Source: Methanoculleus sp. UBA303 (GTDB lineage: Archaea > Halobacteriota > Methanomicrobia > Methanomicrobiales > Methanoculleaceae). Taken from it: 44,719 nucleotides of DNA. The notes below the pieces were generated by a model, which worked only from the letters and a program-made list of their open reading frames with translations, was not told the origin of the DNA and searched no databases. The position numbers were made by a program, and so were the translations under genes. Below, piece after piece: positions 16,500-24,681 of this stretch. Position 1 is the stretch's first letter, and each line of letters begins with the position of its first letter. The DNA lies in contig DANY01000041.1 of assembly GCA_002501655.1 (NCBI GenBank), positions 55,524-100,242 on the forward strand, written 5' to 3'.

Positions 16500-17060
16500 T
16501 CAGAAGATGATATGGTCGAGCAGAATACGGATACCGATGCCTATCAGGATCACCCCGCCGAGGATCTCGACTTTCCGCCCGAATAACCGGCCGAACGAAC
16601 TCCCTATCAGCACACCGGTGGCGGAGAGGGCAAAGGTTACAGCGCCGATCGTGATTGCGGGCCAGAGGACCGGCGTATCCAGCACGGCAAAGGTGACGCC
16701 GACCGCCAGAGCGTCGATGCTTGTCGCAACGGCGAGCAGAAGCAGGGTTGCCATGCTCGCGGTGGCAAACTGCACGTTATCGCCGTCCCCCCGCACCGCC
16801 TCGACGATCATCTTCCCGCCGATCAGGGCAAGCAGCAAGAAGGCGATCCAGGGGCCGTAGGCCCCGATGAACGAAGTCAGGCTCACCCCGCCGAGCCACC
16901 CGAGCACCGGCATCCCTGCCTGGAATCCGCCGAAGAGCGCCCCGACGATGAGGGCATACCTGGCCCGGCCGTCCCGCACGGCGGCCCCTCCACTGACCGC
17001 AACGGCGAACGCATCCATCGCAAGGCCGACGGCGATGAGGAGGGTTGTCGCGAACTCCAT
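16500..17060 (-). CDS. mntP: manganese efflux pump MntP family protein
   Basis: 186 residues, six transmembrane helices. The two inverted halves each carry the conserved acidic motif: [13 protein letters not shown] (about 14-26) and [13 protein letters not shown] (about 112-124), the Asp residues that bind Mn. The family exports Mn(II) from the cell. I see no yybP-ykoY-like riboswitch or obvious operator in the 70 nt upstream. It lies between the DUF362 gene (convergent) and the putrescine fusion gene (divergent). Confidence 0.92.
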   Translation of the reverse strand: MEFATTLLIAVGLAMDAFAVAVSGGAAVRDGRARYALIVGALFGGFQAGMPVLGWLGGVSLTSFIGAYGPWIAFLLLALIGGKMIVEAVRGDGDNVQFATASMATLLLLAVATSIDALAVGVTFAVLDTPVLWPAITIGAVTFALSATGVLIGSSFGRLFGRKVEILGGVILIGIGIRILLDHIIF

Positions 17061-17158
17061 TTCTCCTGTAAATACAGGCTGCGATACCGGATAACGCTAT
17101 GGCCCGGCGGTTGATATAAGACGCTGGAATGCCCTACCGATACGGTGAGATGATACAG

Positions 17159-19072
17159 ATGAGCACACAGAAGATCGGCCTCATCCAGACGGCGGTGAGC
17201 GAGGATCTCGACCGCAACCTGGAGCACACCCTCGATATGGCAAAAGCGGCGATCGCAGAGGGTGCCCGGATCCTCTGCCTGCAGGAACTCTACCGGACTC
17301 CTTACTTCCCGCAGTACGAGAATAGAGATGCCTCCTTCTTTGCCGAGACCATTCCAGGAACCTCGACCGAAGCGTTCTCGGCGCTTGCCCGGGAGCACGG
17401 CGTGGTGATCGTTGTGCCGCTCTACGAGCGGACGGCCTCTGGAGATTACTACAACACGGCGGTCGTGATCGATGCAGACGGGCAACTGCTCCCCCCCTAC
17501 CGGAAGGTGCATATCCCCTACGACCCGCTCTTCTACGAGAAGGCCTACTTCCAGCCCGGGGACCGCTACCGGGTCTACGATACCCGGTATGGTCGGATCG
17601 CCGTGCTCATCTGTTACGACCAGTGGTTCCCGGAAGCCGCGAGGGTGGTTGCTCTGCAGGGTGCGGAGATCATATTTTACCCGACCGCGATTGGCCGGAT
17701 GTCGGGGGAGGAGGAGCCCCCAGAGGGCGACTGGCGGGAGGCGTGGGAGACAGTGCAGCGGGGCCACGCGATAGCAAACAGCGTCCATGTCGCTGCCGTC
17801 AACCGGGTGGGCGACGAGGGCGATATCCGGTTCTTCGGGAGTTCGTTCGTCGCCGACGCCTTCGGGAACGTTCTTGCCCGGGCAGGGGAGACTGGTGAGG
17901 AGATCCTCGTCGTTGAGGTCGATCTCGCGGAGAACGAAGCCGTTCGGGAAGGCTGGGGCTTCTTCCGGAACCGGCGGCCGGAGACCTACGGGGTGCTCAC
18001 CCGGAGGCTCCCGCCGGGCAGGACTCCGCAGGCGCTCGGCTACCGCATGCCGGCGGAGTGGGAGTTGCACGATGCCGTCTGGCTCTCCTGGCCCCACGAT
18101 CCCGAGACGTTCCCCGACCTTTCCGCTGTGGAGGCGGCCTACGTCGGTATCATTGCGGCGCTCCGCGGGTCCGAGACCGTCAACCTGCTCGTCACCAGCG
18201 AGCAGATGCGCTTCCGGGTCGAGGCGATGCTGGAAGAAGAAGGTGTCAATACGGGGGGCGTCAGGTTCCACGTCGCTGATTACGCCGATGTCTGGTTCCG
18301 GGACTACGGCCCGACGTTCGTGGTCAACCCGAAGACGGGGGAACTCGCGATGGTGAACTGGACGTTCAACGCCTGGGGGGAGAAGTACCCGGAACTCATG
18401 GAGGATACCCGTATACCGCTCTTCATGAACCGTGATATGGGTCTCCCCCTCTTTACGCCCGGGATCGTCATGGAGGGGGGTTCGTTCGAGGTGAACGGGC
18501 GGGGCACGGTCCTCACGACGGAGGCCTGCCTCTTAAACCCAAACCGGAACCCGGATCTCTCCCGGGAGGATATCGAGGCCTACCTGGAGGCCTACCTGGG
18601 TGCACGTCACGTCATCTGGTTAAAGCAGGGGATCGCCGGCGACGACACCGACGGCCACATCGACGATATCGCCCGGTTCGTGAACCCGACGACGGTCTTC
18701 TGCGCCCTCGAGGAGAACGAGGACGATGTGAACTACGCCGTCCTGAAGGAGAACTATGAGATCCTCCGGGCGTCGACCGACCAGGACGGCAACCCCTTAA
18801 CGGTCATCCCGCTGCCGATGCCGGGGGCGGTCGGCGGCGAGGAGCGGTTGCCGGCAAGTTACGCGAACTTCTATATCGGTAACACCGTCGTGCTGGTGCC
18901 GGTCTTCGGCCACCCGAACGATGAGGTCGCCATAGCAGAGATCCAGCAGGTCTTCTCGGATCGCGAGGTCGTCGGCATCGACTGCACGGCGATGGTCCCG
19001 GGGTTTGGCGCGATCCACTGCGTCAGCCAGCAGCAGCCGTCGGTGAAGAAGGCCGCACCGCGGATGGGGTGA
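17159..19072 (+). CDS. fusion of N-carbamoylputrescine amidase and agmatine deiminase
   Basis: One 637-residue chain with two complete enzymes. Residues 1-285 form a nitrilase-superfamily N-carbamoylputrescine amidase (AguB) with catalytic E43 (LQELYRTPYF), K116 (YRKVHIP) and C152 (LICYDQWFPEAAR). Residues 290-637 form an agmatine deiminase (AguA) of the peptidyl-arginine deiminase fold with WLSWPHDPETFP, D382 (VWFRDYGP), EGGSFEVNG, H500 (DDTDGHIDD) and nucleophile C621 (GAIHCVSQQQP). Together they would convert agmatine to N-carbamoylputrescine and then to putrescine, ammonia and CO2. In most organisms these are separate genes, and the order is reversed relative to the pathway. ATG 17159 is preferred because GGTGA lies about 10 nt before it; ATGs at 17129 and 17150 are alternatives. 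No frame break occurs at the join (about 282-295). Confidence 0.93.
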   Translation: MSTQKIGLIQTAVSEDLDRNLEHTLDMAKAAIAEGARILCLQELYRTPYFPQYENRDASFFAETIPGTSTEAFSALAREHGVVIVVPLYERTASGDYYNTAVVIDADGQLLPPYRKVHIPYDPLFYEKAYFQPGDRYRVYDTRYGRIAVLICYDQWFPEAARVVALQGAEIIFYPTAIGRMSGEEEPPEGDWREAWETVQRGHAIANSVHVAAVNRVGDEGDIRFFGSSFVADAFGNVLARAGETGEEILVVEVDLAENEAVREGWGFFRNRRPETYGVLTRRLPPGRTPQALGYRMPAEWELHDAVWLSWPHDPETFPDLSAVEAAYVGIIAALRGSETVNLLVTSEQMRFRVEAMLEEEGVNTGGVRFHVADYADVWFRDYGPTFVVNPKTGELAMVNWTFNAWGEKYPELMEDTRIPLFMNRDMGLPLFTPGIVMEGGSFEVNGRGTVLTTEACLLNPNRNPDLSREDIEAYLEAYLGARHVIWLKQGIAGDDTDGHIDDIARFVNPTTVFCALEENEDDVNYAVLKENYEILRASTDQDGNPLTVIPLPMPGAVGGEERLPASYANFYIGNTVVLVPVFGHPNDEVAIAEIQQVFSDREVVGIDCTAMVPGFGAIHCVSQQQPSVKKAAPRMG

Positions 19073-19509
19073 GAGGGACAACTTCGGGAGAGTACCTGCC
19101 ATGCCGGCGACAGCCCACCTCTCCACCGATTTTTCGTGAAACCCGTGGTGTCCTGCGCACCTGAAGGGCGCGAGGGGTCCCCCCCGCAAGGTGATACCCG
19201 CGAAACCCCCACTCCGCCCGGCCTTCGGCCTCCTCACTCACACCTGATAGTGCTCAAACTCCTGCCTTCACACCTGCCGGTGCTCATGCTCCGGTTCTGC
19301 GAACCTTCGCACGTTCCGGCAGCGTTCCCCGCCTCCAGGGGCGGGGGCTTTGAGGAGGAACGTACGGGTACCCGCCTGCGGGGAGGGGGTTTCCCCCTCC
19401 CCGGTCCCCTCCCCCCAGGGCGATATCCGCCACGGTCCACTCCAGGGGGAGATCCCGGAGGAGAACCGGATACGGCTCATTCCCGGGGACGAAGGCCGGA
19501 TATGGTCTA
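19073..19509. other. GC-rich intergenic region
   Basis: No coding region supported. It contains long C and G runs (about 19381-19425) and an imperfect repeat listed separately. The open frames here are Pro/Gly/Arg-rich products of GC bias. Confidence 0.5.
19238..19292 (+). repeat. two-copy imperfect tandem repeat, 30-bp period
   Basis: TCACACCTGATAGTGCTC (from 19238) recurs as TCACACCTGCCGGTGCTC (from 19268), and the similarity extends a few bases further in each. No function is evident. Confidence 0.4.
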
Positions 19510-19835
19510 TTATTTTGGAATCGATGCAATAGACCTCCAGGGGTTAGGGGGCGCCGGCGGAGGGCGGTCCGGTATCCCCGGCTGTCCGTGATCCCCCTGT
19601 GCCGCCCAGAGGACCTGCCCGACGTCGACGAGGGTCTGCGGCACTTCGGCATAGATCCGGAGCGCCTCCTCGACGGAGATGCTGCTTTCGGGCCGGGGAG
19701 CCGGAGGGTCACGACGCCGTCCCGCGGTGCCGGTGAGAGGGAAACCCCGGGGTCAGCAGAGCTGCCAGCAGCGCAGCGACGATGAAACTGGTGTGGGCAC
19801 CTCCGATCCGTGACGCCGCACGGGGCTGCCCGGGT
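19510..19835 (-). pseudogene. possible decayed gene for a small secreted or membrane protein
   Basis: On the minus strand, GGAGGTG at about 19804-19810 precedes a frame reading TSFIVAALLAALLTPGF, a good signal-like helix, but the expected start codon is missing (AGT where ATG would fit). That frame stops soon. The neighbouring frame then reads ISVEEALRIYAEVPQTLVDV and on to a Pro-rich tail ending SIASIPK and TAA at 19510-19512, with good coding character. A lost start plus a frameshift would explain this. I do not recognise the family, and chance cannot be excluded. Confidence 0.3.
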
Positions 19836-19863
19836 TCATGACGGTATCTGGGCGCCCCCGCGC

Positions 19864-21345
19864 TTATCGCTTCTTCTTCCTCCGCCGTATCCTGGCCGAC
19901 GAGAAGGGGAACTTCACCAGGTCCCGGAGGCCTCCCGCCGGGGAGAAGTTCTGCATATCCCGCCGGACCCCTGCGATGAGCTCGTCGACGACCTCCTGCT
20001 CCTTCGCCTCCCCCTCCTCCTGCACCGCCGTCAGGCGGTGAAGGGAGTAGAGCCCGAGGATGAAGGCGAAGAGAAAGAAGAACTCCCACTGCTGCAGGTC
20101 GAGGGTGACAAAGACGAGTTCTCGCACCGGATCTTTCCAGATCAGGGTCCATATCAGTTCCCGCTCGGCAAAGAAGTCTACGAAGAGCCCGCCGAGGATA
20201 GGGGCGATCCCGGCGGCGACTGAGTTCATGAAGGTGCTCGCTGCAAGGTAACTGGTCGCCTGGCCCTGCGGGGCCATCTTCAGACTGATGTTTCCCGAGG
20301 CGAGCGAGACCCCCGCAAGCGATATCCCCATAAGGATGTGGATGAGGATGAGCAACGGATAGGTCAGGACGTAGACATCGGGAAGCGTGACGAACATCCA
20401 CGCGAAGATCGCGAGCATGAAGAGCGGGCCGCTCACGGCGAGGACTGACTTATTGGAGAACCGGTCGGAGACCCGGCCCCACGACCGGTAGAAGACGATG
20501 TTCATGACCTGGCTGAGGACACCGAGGGCGACGACGACCGATATGTCGAGGCCGATCCTCTGCAGCATGTAGACCGTGAAGAACGGCGCCGCGAGGTTGA
20601 CGGCGAAGTTCCACGAGCCGAGGAAGATGATGAGGTTCTTGAAGTTGATGTCCTGGAACGGTTTCAGGATGGCGGCAAGCAGGCCGTCCTCCTCGGTCTC
20701 GGTGACCATCCGGGGCTCGGGTGTGCGGGCGAGGAGCGTGATGCCGATGAGCCCGGCGATGAGCCCGAGCAGGAAGAGGGTGGAGTAACCGTAGGCTGCA
20801 AGGTCCGGGAACACGACTTTCCATGAGTCAATGAAGAAACCGGCGGCGAGGCTGATGACGAGTGCAATTCCTGTGGAGAGGGTCAGCCGCCGGGAGAAGA
20901 AGGCCCCGAGCCGGTCCTGGGGTATCAGATCTCGCATCCAGGAGTTCCAGCCGCAGTGGGAAACCGCCGAGAACGCTGAGTAGAGGACTATCGAGGTGAT
21001 GAGAACGATGATCCCCTGTTCCGGGGAGAGGAAGAACGGGATCAGGATGATGGGTATCCAGAAGAGGCGGGCGGCGAGCGATGCCGCGACGACCACCAGC
21101 CGCCGGTTCTGCACCCGGTCGACGAGGTAGATGGCGGGCATCTGGAGGAGTTCGGCAAGCGGCGGGATGGCGGCGATCAGACCAATGACGGTATTCGATG
21201 CCCCGAGCTGCAGGGCGAAGGCTACGAGGAATATGCCGCCGGTCAGTGTCACCATCGCCTGGGTGGCAAGGCCGTCCCTGATGACGAGTTTCAAGCCGTG
21301 GCTGATCTCTTCATCGGTCAGATTCTCTTTCGTCTCAAAGACCAT
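19864..21345 (-). CDS. major facilitator superfamily transporter
   Basis: 493 residues with about 12 transmembrane helices, including LGASNTVIGLIAAIPPLAELLQMPAIYLVDR in the first pair, followed by a basic VQNRRL loop, typical of MFS loop 2-3. A helix pair at about 168-210, a long middle loop (about 210-235, EPRMVTETEEDG) and the second six-helix bundle follow. The C-terminus is a basic tail (SSARIRRRKKKR). The substrate is unknown; related proteins in methanogens are annotated only as MFS. The likely promoter (TTATATAAT at about 21475-21487) lies about 130 nt upstream, which would leave a long leader. Confidence 0.85.
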   Translation of the reverse strand: MVFETKENLTDEEISHGLKLVIRDGLATQAMVTLTGGIFLVAFALQLGASNTVIGLIAAIPPLAELLQMPAIYLVDRVQNRRLVVVAASLAARLFWIPIILIPFFLSPEQGIIVLITSIVLYSAFSAVSHCGWNSWMRDLIPQDRLGAFFSRRLTLSTGIALVISLAAGFFIDSWKVVFPDLAAYGYSTLFLLGLIAGLIGITLLARTPEPRMVTETEEDGLLAAILKPFQDINFKNLIIFLGSWNFAVNLAAPFFTVYMLQRIGLDISVVVALGVLSQVMNIVFYRSWGRVSDRFSNKSVLAVSGPLFMLAIFAWMFVTLPDVYVLTYPLLILIHILMGISLAGVSLASGNISLKMAPQGQATSYLAASTFMNSVAAGIAPILGGLFVDFFAERELIWTLIWKDPVRELVFVTLDLQQWEFFFLFAFILGLYSLHRLTAVQEEGEAKEQEVVDELIAGVRRDMQNFSPAGGLRDLVKFPFSSARIRRRKKKR

Positions 21346-21609
21346 GCTTTACCCAGCTATCCACTTCTGGTCCTCACGGAGCCGTTCACCTCGAAGGATC
21401 GCCCGGCGGCAGGATTGGGGTCCTCCTTGCCGCAACTCCCCCGACAGATACTTCCTCGGGCGCCCTTTTTCGGGTTCTATTATATAAAAATGAGATTATA
21501 TTAATTTGATTGAATAGATCCGGCGGCCCGCCGGGGCCTCCCGGCAGCGATAACAGCCGTTCGAGGGTAGAATCCCCCGTGACCGGGAAGGGGTGATTCC
21601 CCCGGCCCC
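21346..21609. other. leader and promoter region of the MFS gene
   Basis: An AT-rich segment at 21475-21512 carries TATA-like tracts on both strands. Between it and the MFS start, about 21410-21440, CGGCAGGA and CCTTGCCG can pair imperfectly into a hairpin. Nothing here is recognised as a known riboswitch. Confidence 0.35.
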
Positions 21610-21785
21610 TCAACTCCCCGACGACCACGGTGTCCTGAAGTCGGCACAGAGGGGCAGCCCGCCGTCGACGTAGAGCGTCTGCCCGGTGCTGTAGGCGGCC
21701 TCGCCGGATGCCGGGAAAGCGAAGACCGCGGCAATCTCCCCTGGCCGGGCACCTGCTAAAACCGGCGGTATTCCGCCCGTTCCGG
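21610..21785 (-). pseudogene. 3' remnant of a short-chain dehydrogenase/reductase gene
   Basis: The last 57 or so codons of an SDR gene survive: ARPGEIAAVFAF, then AYSTGQTLYVDGG and a tail with DFRTPWSSG. GQTLYVDGG is the near-invariant C-terminal motif of classical SDR enzymes such as glucose 1-dehydrogenase-like proteins. Nothing upstream encodes the Rossmann nucleotide-binding part or the YxxxK active site; instead the 2-oxoacid oxidoreductase beta gene begins to occupy the sequence at 21828. I infer a gene truncated by a rearrangement that brought in or joined the oxidoreductase operon. Confidence 0.75.
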
Positions 21786-21827
21786 GCACCTGCGGTCCGG
21801 GTGGGCTATGAAGATCTTGGCCGAGGT

Positions 21828-22712
21828 TCAGCGCCACTCCTCGATCACTCTCCGGACGAGCGCCCTCCGGTCCGGCTTCCCGGCGGTGAGCGCCTGGAAC
21901 TTCTCCTCGTAGGCCGGCTTTTCGATCGAGTAGAACGTCCCGAGTGGGATCGGAGCCTCCCGGTCGTAGTCCCACTCCCGGATCTTTCCAAGAGCGCTCT
22001 CGAACCTGCCCGTCTCGACCTCGCCCTCCTGCATCTCGTAGGCGTGAGTGTTGTAGTAGTCGGTCAGGTTGAAGTAGGTCGCACAGATCTGGAGGACGTC
22101 GATGAACGAGAAACCCCGGTGCATGATCGCCTCCTTGAAAAGGTCCTTGAGGTGCCGGATCTTCTTCGTATAACCCCGCGCGATGTGAGTGGCCCCGGCG
22201 GCGAGCATCACCTCCAGGGGGTTTAAGGGGTGCTCCGTGATCCCGCCGGGGGTGGAGCGGCCGCGAAACCCGAAGGGTGACGTGGGGGTGTACTGCCCCG
22301 TCGTCAGCCCGTAGACCCGGTTGTCGTGGACGATGACCGTGATATCGCTGTTCCGTTTGGCCGCGAAGATGAGGTGGTCGAGTCCCTCGGCGTAGATGTC
22401 GCCGTCCCCGACGTGGCAGATGATCTTCAGGTCCGGGTTTGCGAGGCGTATCCCGGTGGCTGCCGGTATCGACCGCCCGTGAATGCCGTAGAAACCGTTG
22501 ATGGTTAAGTAGTCGACCAGTTTCCCGTGACACCCGATGCCGCCGAGGAGGACGAAGTTCTGGAGTGGTATCCCCTCCTCCTCCGAGAGTTCGGCGATCG
22601 CCGACTTCATCATGTGCTGGATCGAGAAGTTGCCGCACCCGGGGCACCAGGTGTTCTCTGCCGGGCTGATGAGTTCGCCGGCCGGCTTTCCGGCAAACTG
22701 CTCCGGGCTCAT
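21828..22712 (-). CDS. 2-oxoacid:ferredoxin oxidoreductase, beta subunit
   Basis: 294 residues, the thiamine-diphosphate subunit. WCPGCGNF (C23, C26), IGCHGK (C61) and a later cysteine (DVLQICATYF, about 208) are the [4Fe-4S] ligands of this family. The TPP/Mg motif is GDGDIYAEGL followed by DNRVYGLTTGQ (about 95-130). The enzyme splits or forms a 2-oxoacid and CoA ester with ferredoxin; the two-subunit form resembles 2-oxoglutarate or branched-chain type enzymes, but the substrate cannot be read from sequence alone. ATG 22712 overlaps the alpha stop by 4 nt. Confidence 0.93.
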   Translation of the reverse strand: MSPEQFAGKPAGELISPAENTWCPGCGNFSIQHMMKSAIAELSEEEGIPLQNFVLLGGIGCHGKLVDYLTINGFYGIHGRSIPAATGIRLANPDLKIICHVGDGDIYAEGLDHLIFAAKRNSDITVIVHDNRVYGLTTGQYTPTSPFGFRGRSTPGGITEHPLNPLEVMLAAGATHIARGYTKKIRHLKDLFKEAIMHRGFSFIDVLQICATYFNLTDYYNTHAYEMQEGEVETGRFESALGKIREWDYDREAPIPLGTFYSIEKPAYEEKFQALTAGKPDRRALVRRVIEEWR

Positions 22713-24367
22713 GCGATCACCTCCCCGAGTCTCGCCGCGAGTTCGTCGACTGCAAACGGCCGCCCGTCGTACTTCAGGACCGGGCGGCCGGGGTCGAAGC
22801 CCTGTTGCCGGAGGAGGCGGGCAAGTTGTCCGGTGGCGTTGTTCTCGACGCACACGACTCTCCCCGCCCCGATCATCGCCTCCTTCCAATGGCGGACGGG
22901 GAACGGCGCAAGAACGAGCGGCTGGACGACCCGCGCCCCAAACTGTTCGGCAGCCTCGATGCATGCCCACTTCTCCGACCCCCAGCATACGATCGTCGTC
23001 CCGGCATCCCGGGGGCCGTAGGCCTTCACCGTGGGATAGGTCGCGAGCTCCGCCTTCAGGCTCTCGCCTTTCTGGAGCATCTTCTCCTGTAGCAGCCTCA
23101 CGTCCTCCGCCGTCTCCGTGGTGAGCCCGGTCTCGTCGTGAGCGTAACTGTTCACCCTGACGACGGCGCCTTCCCTCCCCGGGAACGCGAGCGGCGATAC
23201 CCCGCCTTGCTCCCGGGCATACCGGCGGTACTCCCCGGTCCCGTCCCAGAGCACCGGCTCCTGTTCGAGGGGCGGGGTGACGGCCTCGATATCAAAGGAG
23301 TAGCCGCCTTCTGCAAGGGTTTTGTCGGTGAGGATGATCGCGGGGACCTGATATCTCCAGGAGAGCATCAGGGCGGTCGCCGACCAGGTGTAGGCTTCTT
23401 CGAGGTCTCCGGGAGCGACGACGAACCGGGGGAACTCTCCCTGGCCTGCGTTCAGGACGAAATGGAGATCGCTCTGGGCGGTGTAGGTCGGCATGCCGGT
23501 GCTCGGCCCCGGCCTCTGCCCCATCACGATCGTCACGGGGATCTCCGACATCCCGGCGAGCGAGAGTCCTTCGGTCATCAGGCAGAACCCGCCTCCCGAT
23601 GTGCCGACCGCCGCCTTCTCGCCTGCATAGGCGAGCCCGAGGGCCATCAGTATGACGCTGATCTCGTTCTCGGGGTGGATAACCTTGATGGCGAGGTCTT
23701 CGGCGCGCCGGGCAAGGAAGTGGAGGAGGTTCGATGACGGGGTCATCGGGTAGGCGACGTAGGACTCAAGCCCGCCGTAGACGAGCCCGAGCCCCGTGAC
23801 CTCGTTTCCCGTCAGGACCGGGAGTGCCGGGTGATCGAGCGGCTCAACGGTGAAGACCTCACCGGCGGCATCGTAGCCCCGGCGGGCGACCCTGAGGTTT
23901 GCCTCAAGGTGCTTTGCGGGGACGGTCGCCCGGAGAACGTCCTCGTAGATTGCCCGGTCGATGCCTGCAACTCGTGCAAGCGCCCCGAGCATTGCGGAGT
24001 TCCCGGTGATCGGGGGCGCCTTCTCTTCTTTGATGATCCGGTCGATCGGGAGGCCGTAGCCCTCGCCTCTCACCGCCTGCGAGGCGTCGTAGATGACAGT
24101 CGTGCCGCCGCGAATCCGTTCCTGGTGATTATCGATACTCTTCTGGTCGAAGGCGAGAAGGACGTCGACCGGGGTGCGGTGCGCTCCTATTCTTCTCTCC
24201 GAGGCCCGGATGATGGCGAAGTTGTGCCCCCCCCGGATGAGCGAGGGGTAATCGAAGTACATGTAGGTGCGGTAACCGAGGCGGGAGAAGAGGCCGGCGA
24301 TGGAGAGACCTGCCGTATTGATACCCTCCCCGGCCTTTCCGCCGATCAGCACGGAGTATTCGCTCAT
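22709..24367 (-). CDS. 2-oxoacid:ferredoxin oxidoreductase, fused gamma-alpha subunit
   Basis: 552 residues. The gamma domain comes first (about 1-185: GGKAGEGINTAGLSIAGLF, then DYPSLIRGGHNFA), then the alpha domain (about 190-552) with GNEVTGLGLVYGGLESYVAYPMTPSS, HPENEISVILMALGLAYAG and GTSGGGFCLMTEGLSLAGM. This fused gamma-alpha plus beta architecture is the two-gene form of the family; no ferredoxin-like delta gene adjoins. In methanogens such enzymes typically supply 2-oxoacids for biosynthesis (incomplete TCA pathway), which is inference here. The likely start is ATG 24367, about 30 nt after a strong TATA box. Confidence 0.93.
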   Translation of the reverse strand: MSEYSVLIGGKAGEGINTAGLSIAGLFSRLGYRTYMYFDYPSLIRGGHNFAIIRASERRIGAHRTPVDVLLAFDQKSIDNHQERIRGGTTVIYDASQAVRGEGYGLPIDRIIKEEKAPPITGNSAMLGALARVAGIDRAIYEDVLRATVPAKHLEANLRVARRGYDAAGEVFTVEPLDHPALPVLTGNEVTGLGLVYGGLESYVAYPMTPSSNLLHFLARRAEDLAIKVIHPENEISVILMALGLAYAGEKAAVGTSGGGFCLMTEGLSLAGMSEIPVTIVMGQRPGPSTGMPTYTAQSDLHFVLNAGQGEFPRFVVAPGDLEEAYTWSATALMLSWRYQVPAIILTDKTLAEGGYSFDIEAVTPPLEQEPVLWDGTGEYRRYAREQGGVSPLAFPGREGAVVRVNSYAHDETGLTTETAEDVRLLQEKMLQKGESLKAELATYPTVKAYGPRDAGTTIVCWGSEKWACIEAAEQFGARVVQPLVLAPFPVRHWKEAMIGAGRVVCVENNATGQLARLLRQQGFDPGRPVLKYDGRPFAVDELAARLGEVIA

Positions 24368-24396
24368 GGTAATCAGGCGTGTCATGCCCTGTCTGC

Positions 24397-24405
24397 TTAT
24401 ATATT
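24397..24405 (-). promoter_or_regulatory. TATA box of the 2-oxoacid oxidoreductase operon
   Basis: AATATATAA, read on the minus strand, lies 30-38 nt before ATG 24367 in GC-rich surroundings. There is no clear Shine-Dalgarno site, so the leader is short. Confidence 0.6.
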
Positions 24406-24419
24406 GTACCCTGGTCCTT

Positions 24420-24628
24420 TCACCGTACAACCGGCGACGCCGTCTCGTCGAAGGGGTTACTCCGCATCGCAAGCGAGAAGAGGTAGGGGTAATTCTGCTG
24501 GAGATACTCCACGTAGGTGACGGGCCATTGCCCGAAGAACAGGGCATATTTTACGGTATAGATGGCGCTGGGAGGGCGATCAGGGCGATCCCAAGCCTTA
24601 CTTCCCGTATCCGGAGGTTCTGGGGCAT
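24420..24628 (-). pseudogene. frameshifted gene for a small membrane protein
   Basis: From ATG 24628 the frame reads MPQNLRIREVRLGIALIAL, a basic start and a hydrophobic segment, and then stops. The neighbouring frame continues without a break as YTVKYALFFGQWPVTYVEYL and on to DETASPVVR with TGA at 24420-24422. The whole span is 209 nt, one base short of 70 codons, so one missing base in the C-rich stretch around 24570-24580 would restore a 69-residue protein. I do not recognise the family. It may be a true mutation or a sequencing error. Confidence 0.55.
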
Positions 24629-24681
24629 GCTGGGGCCACAACACTGCGCCGGGAAAATAAAGGTTGGGCCCCGGGCGGCCT

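Noticed and set aside
17000..17130. Manganese riboswitch upstream of mntP
   Set aside because: The short upstream sequence has no yybP-ykoY-like stems or conserved loops.
19381..19425. G/C runs as a G-quadruplex regulatory element
   Set aside because: The runs are in a gene-poor, GC-rich region with no promoter nearby; nothing beyond composition supports a role.
19136..19591. 151-residue plus-strand open frame
   Set aside because: Pro/Gly/Arg-rich product of long C and G runs, no start signal; the sequence contains a simple tandem repeat.
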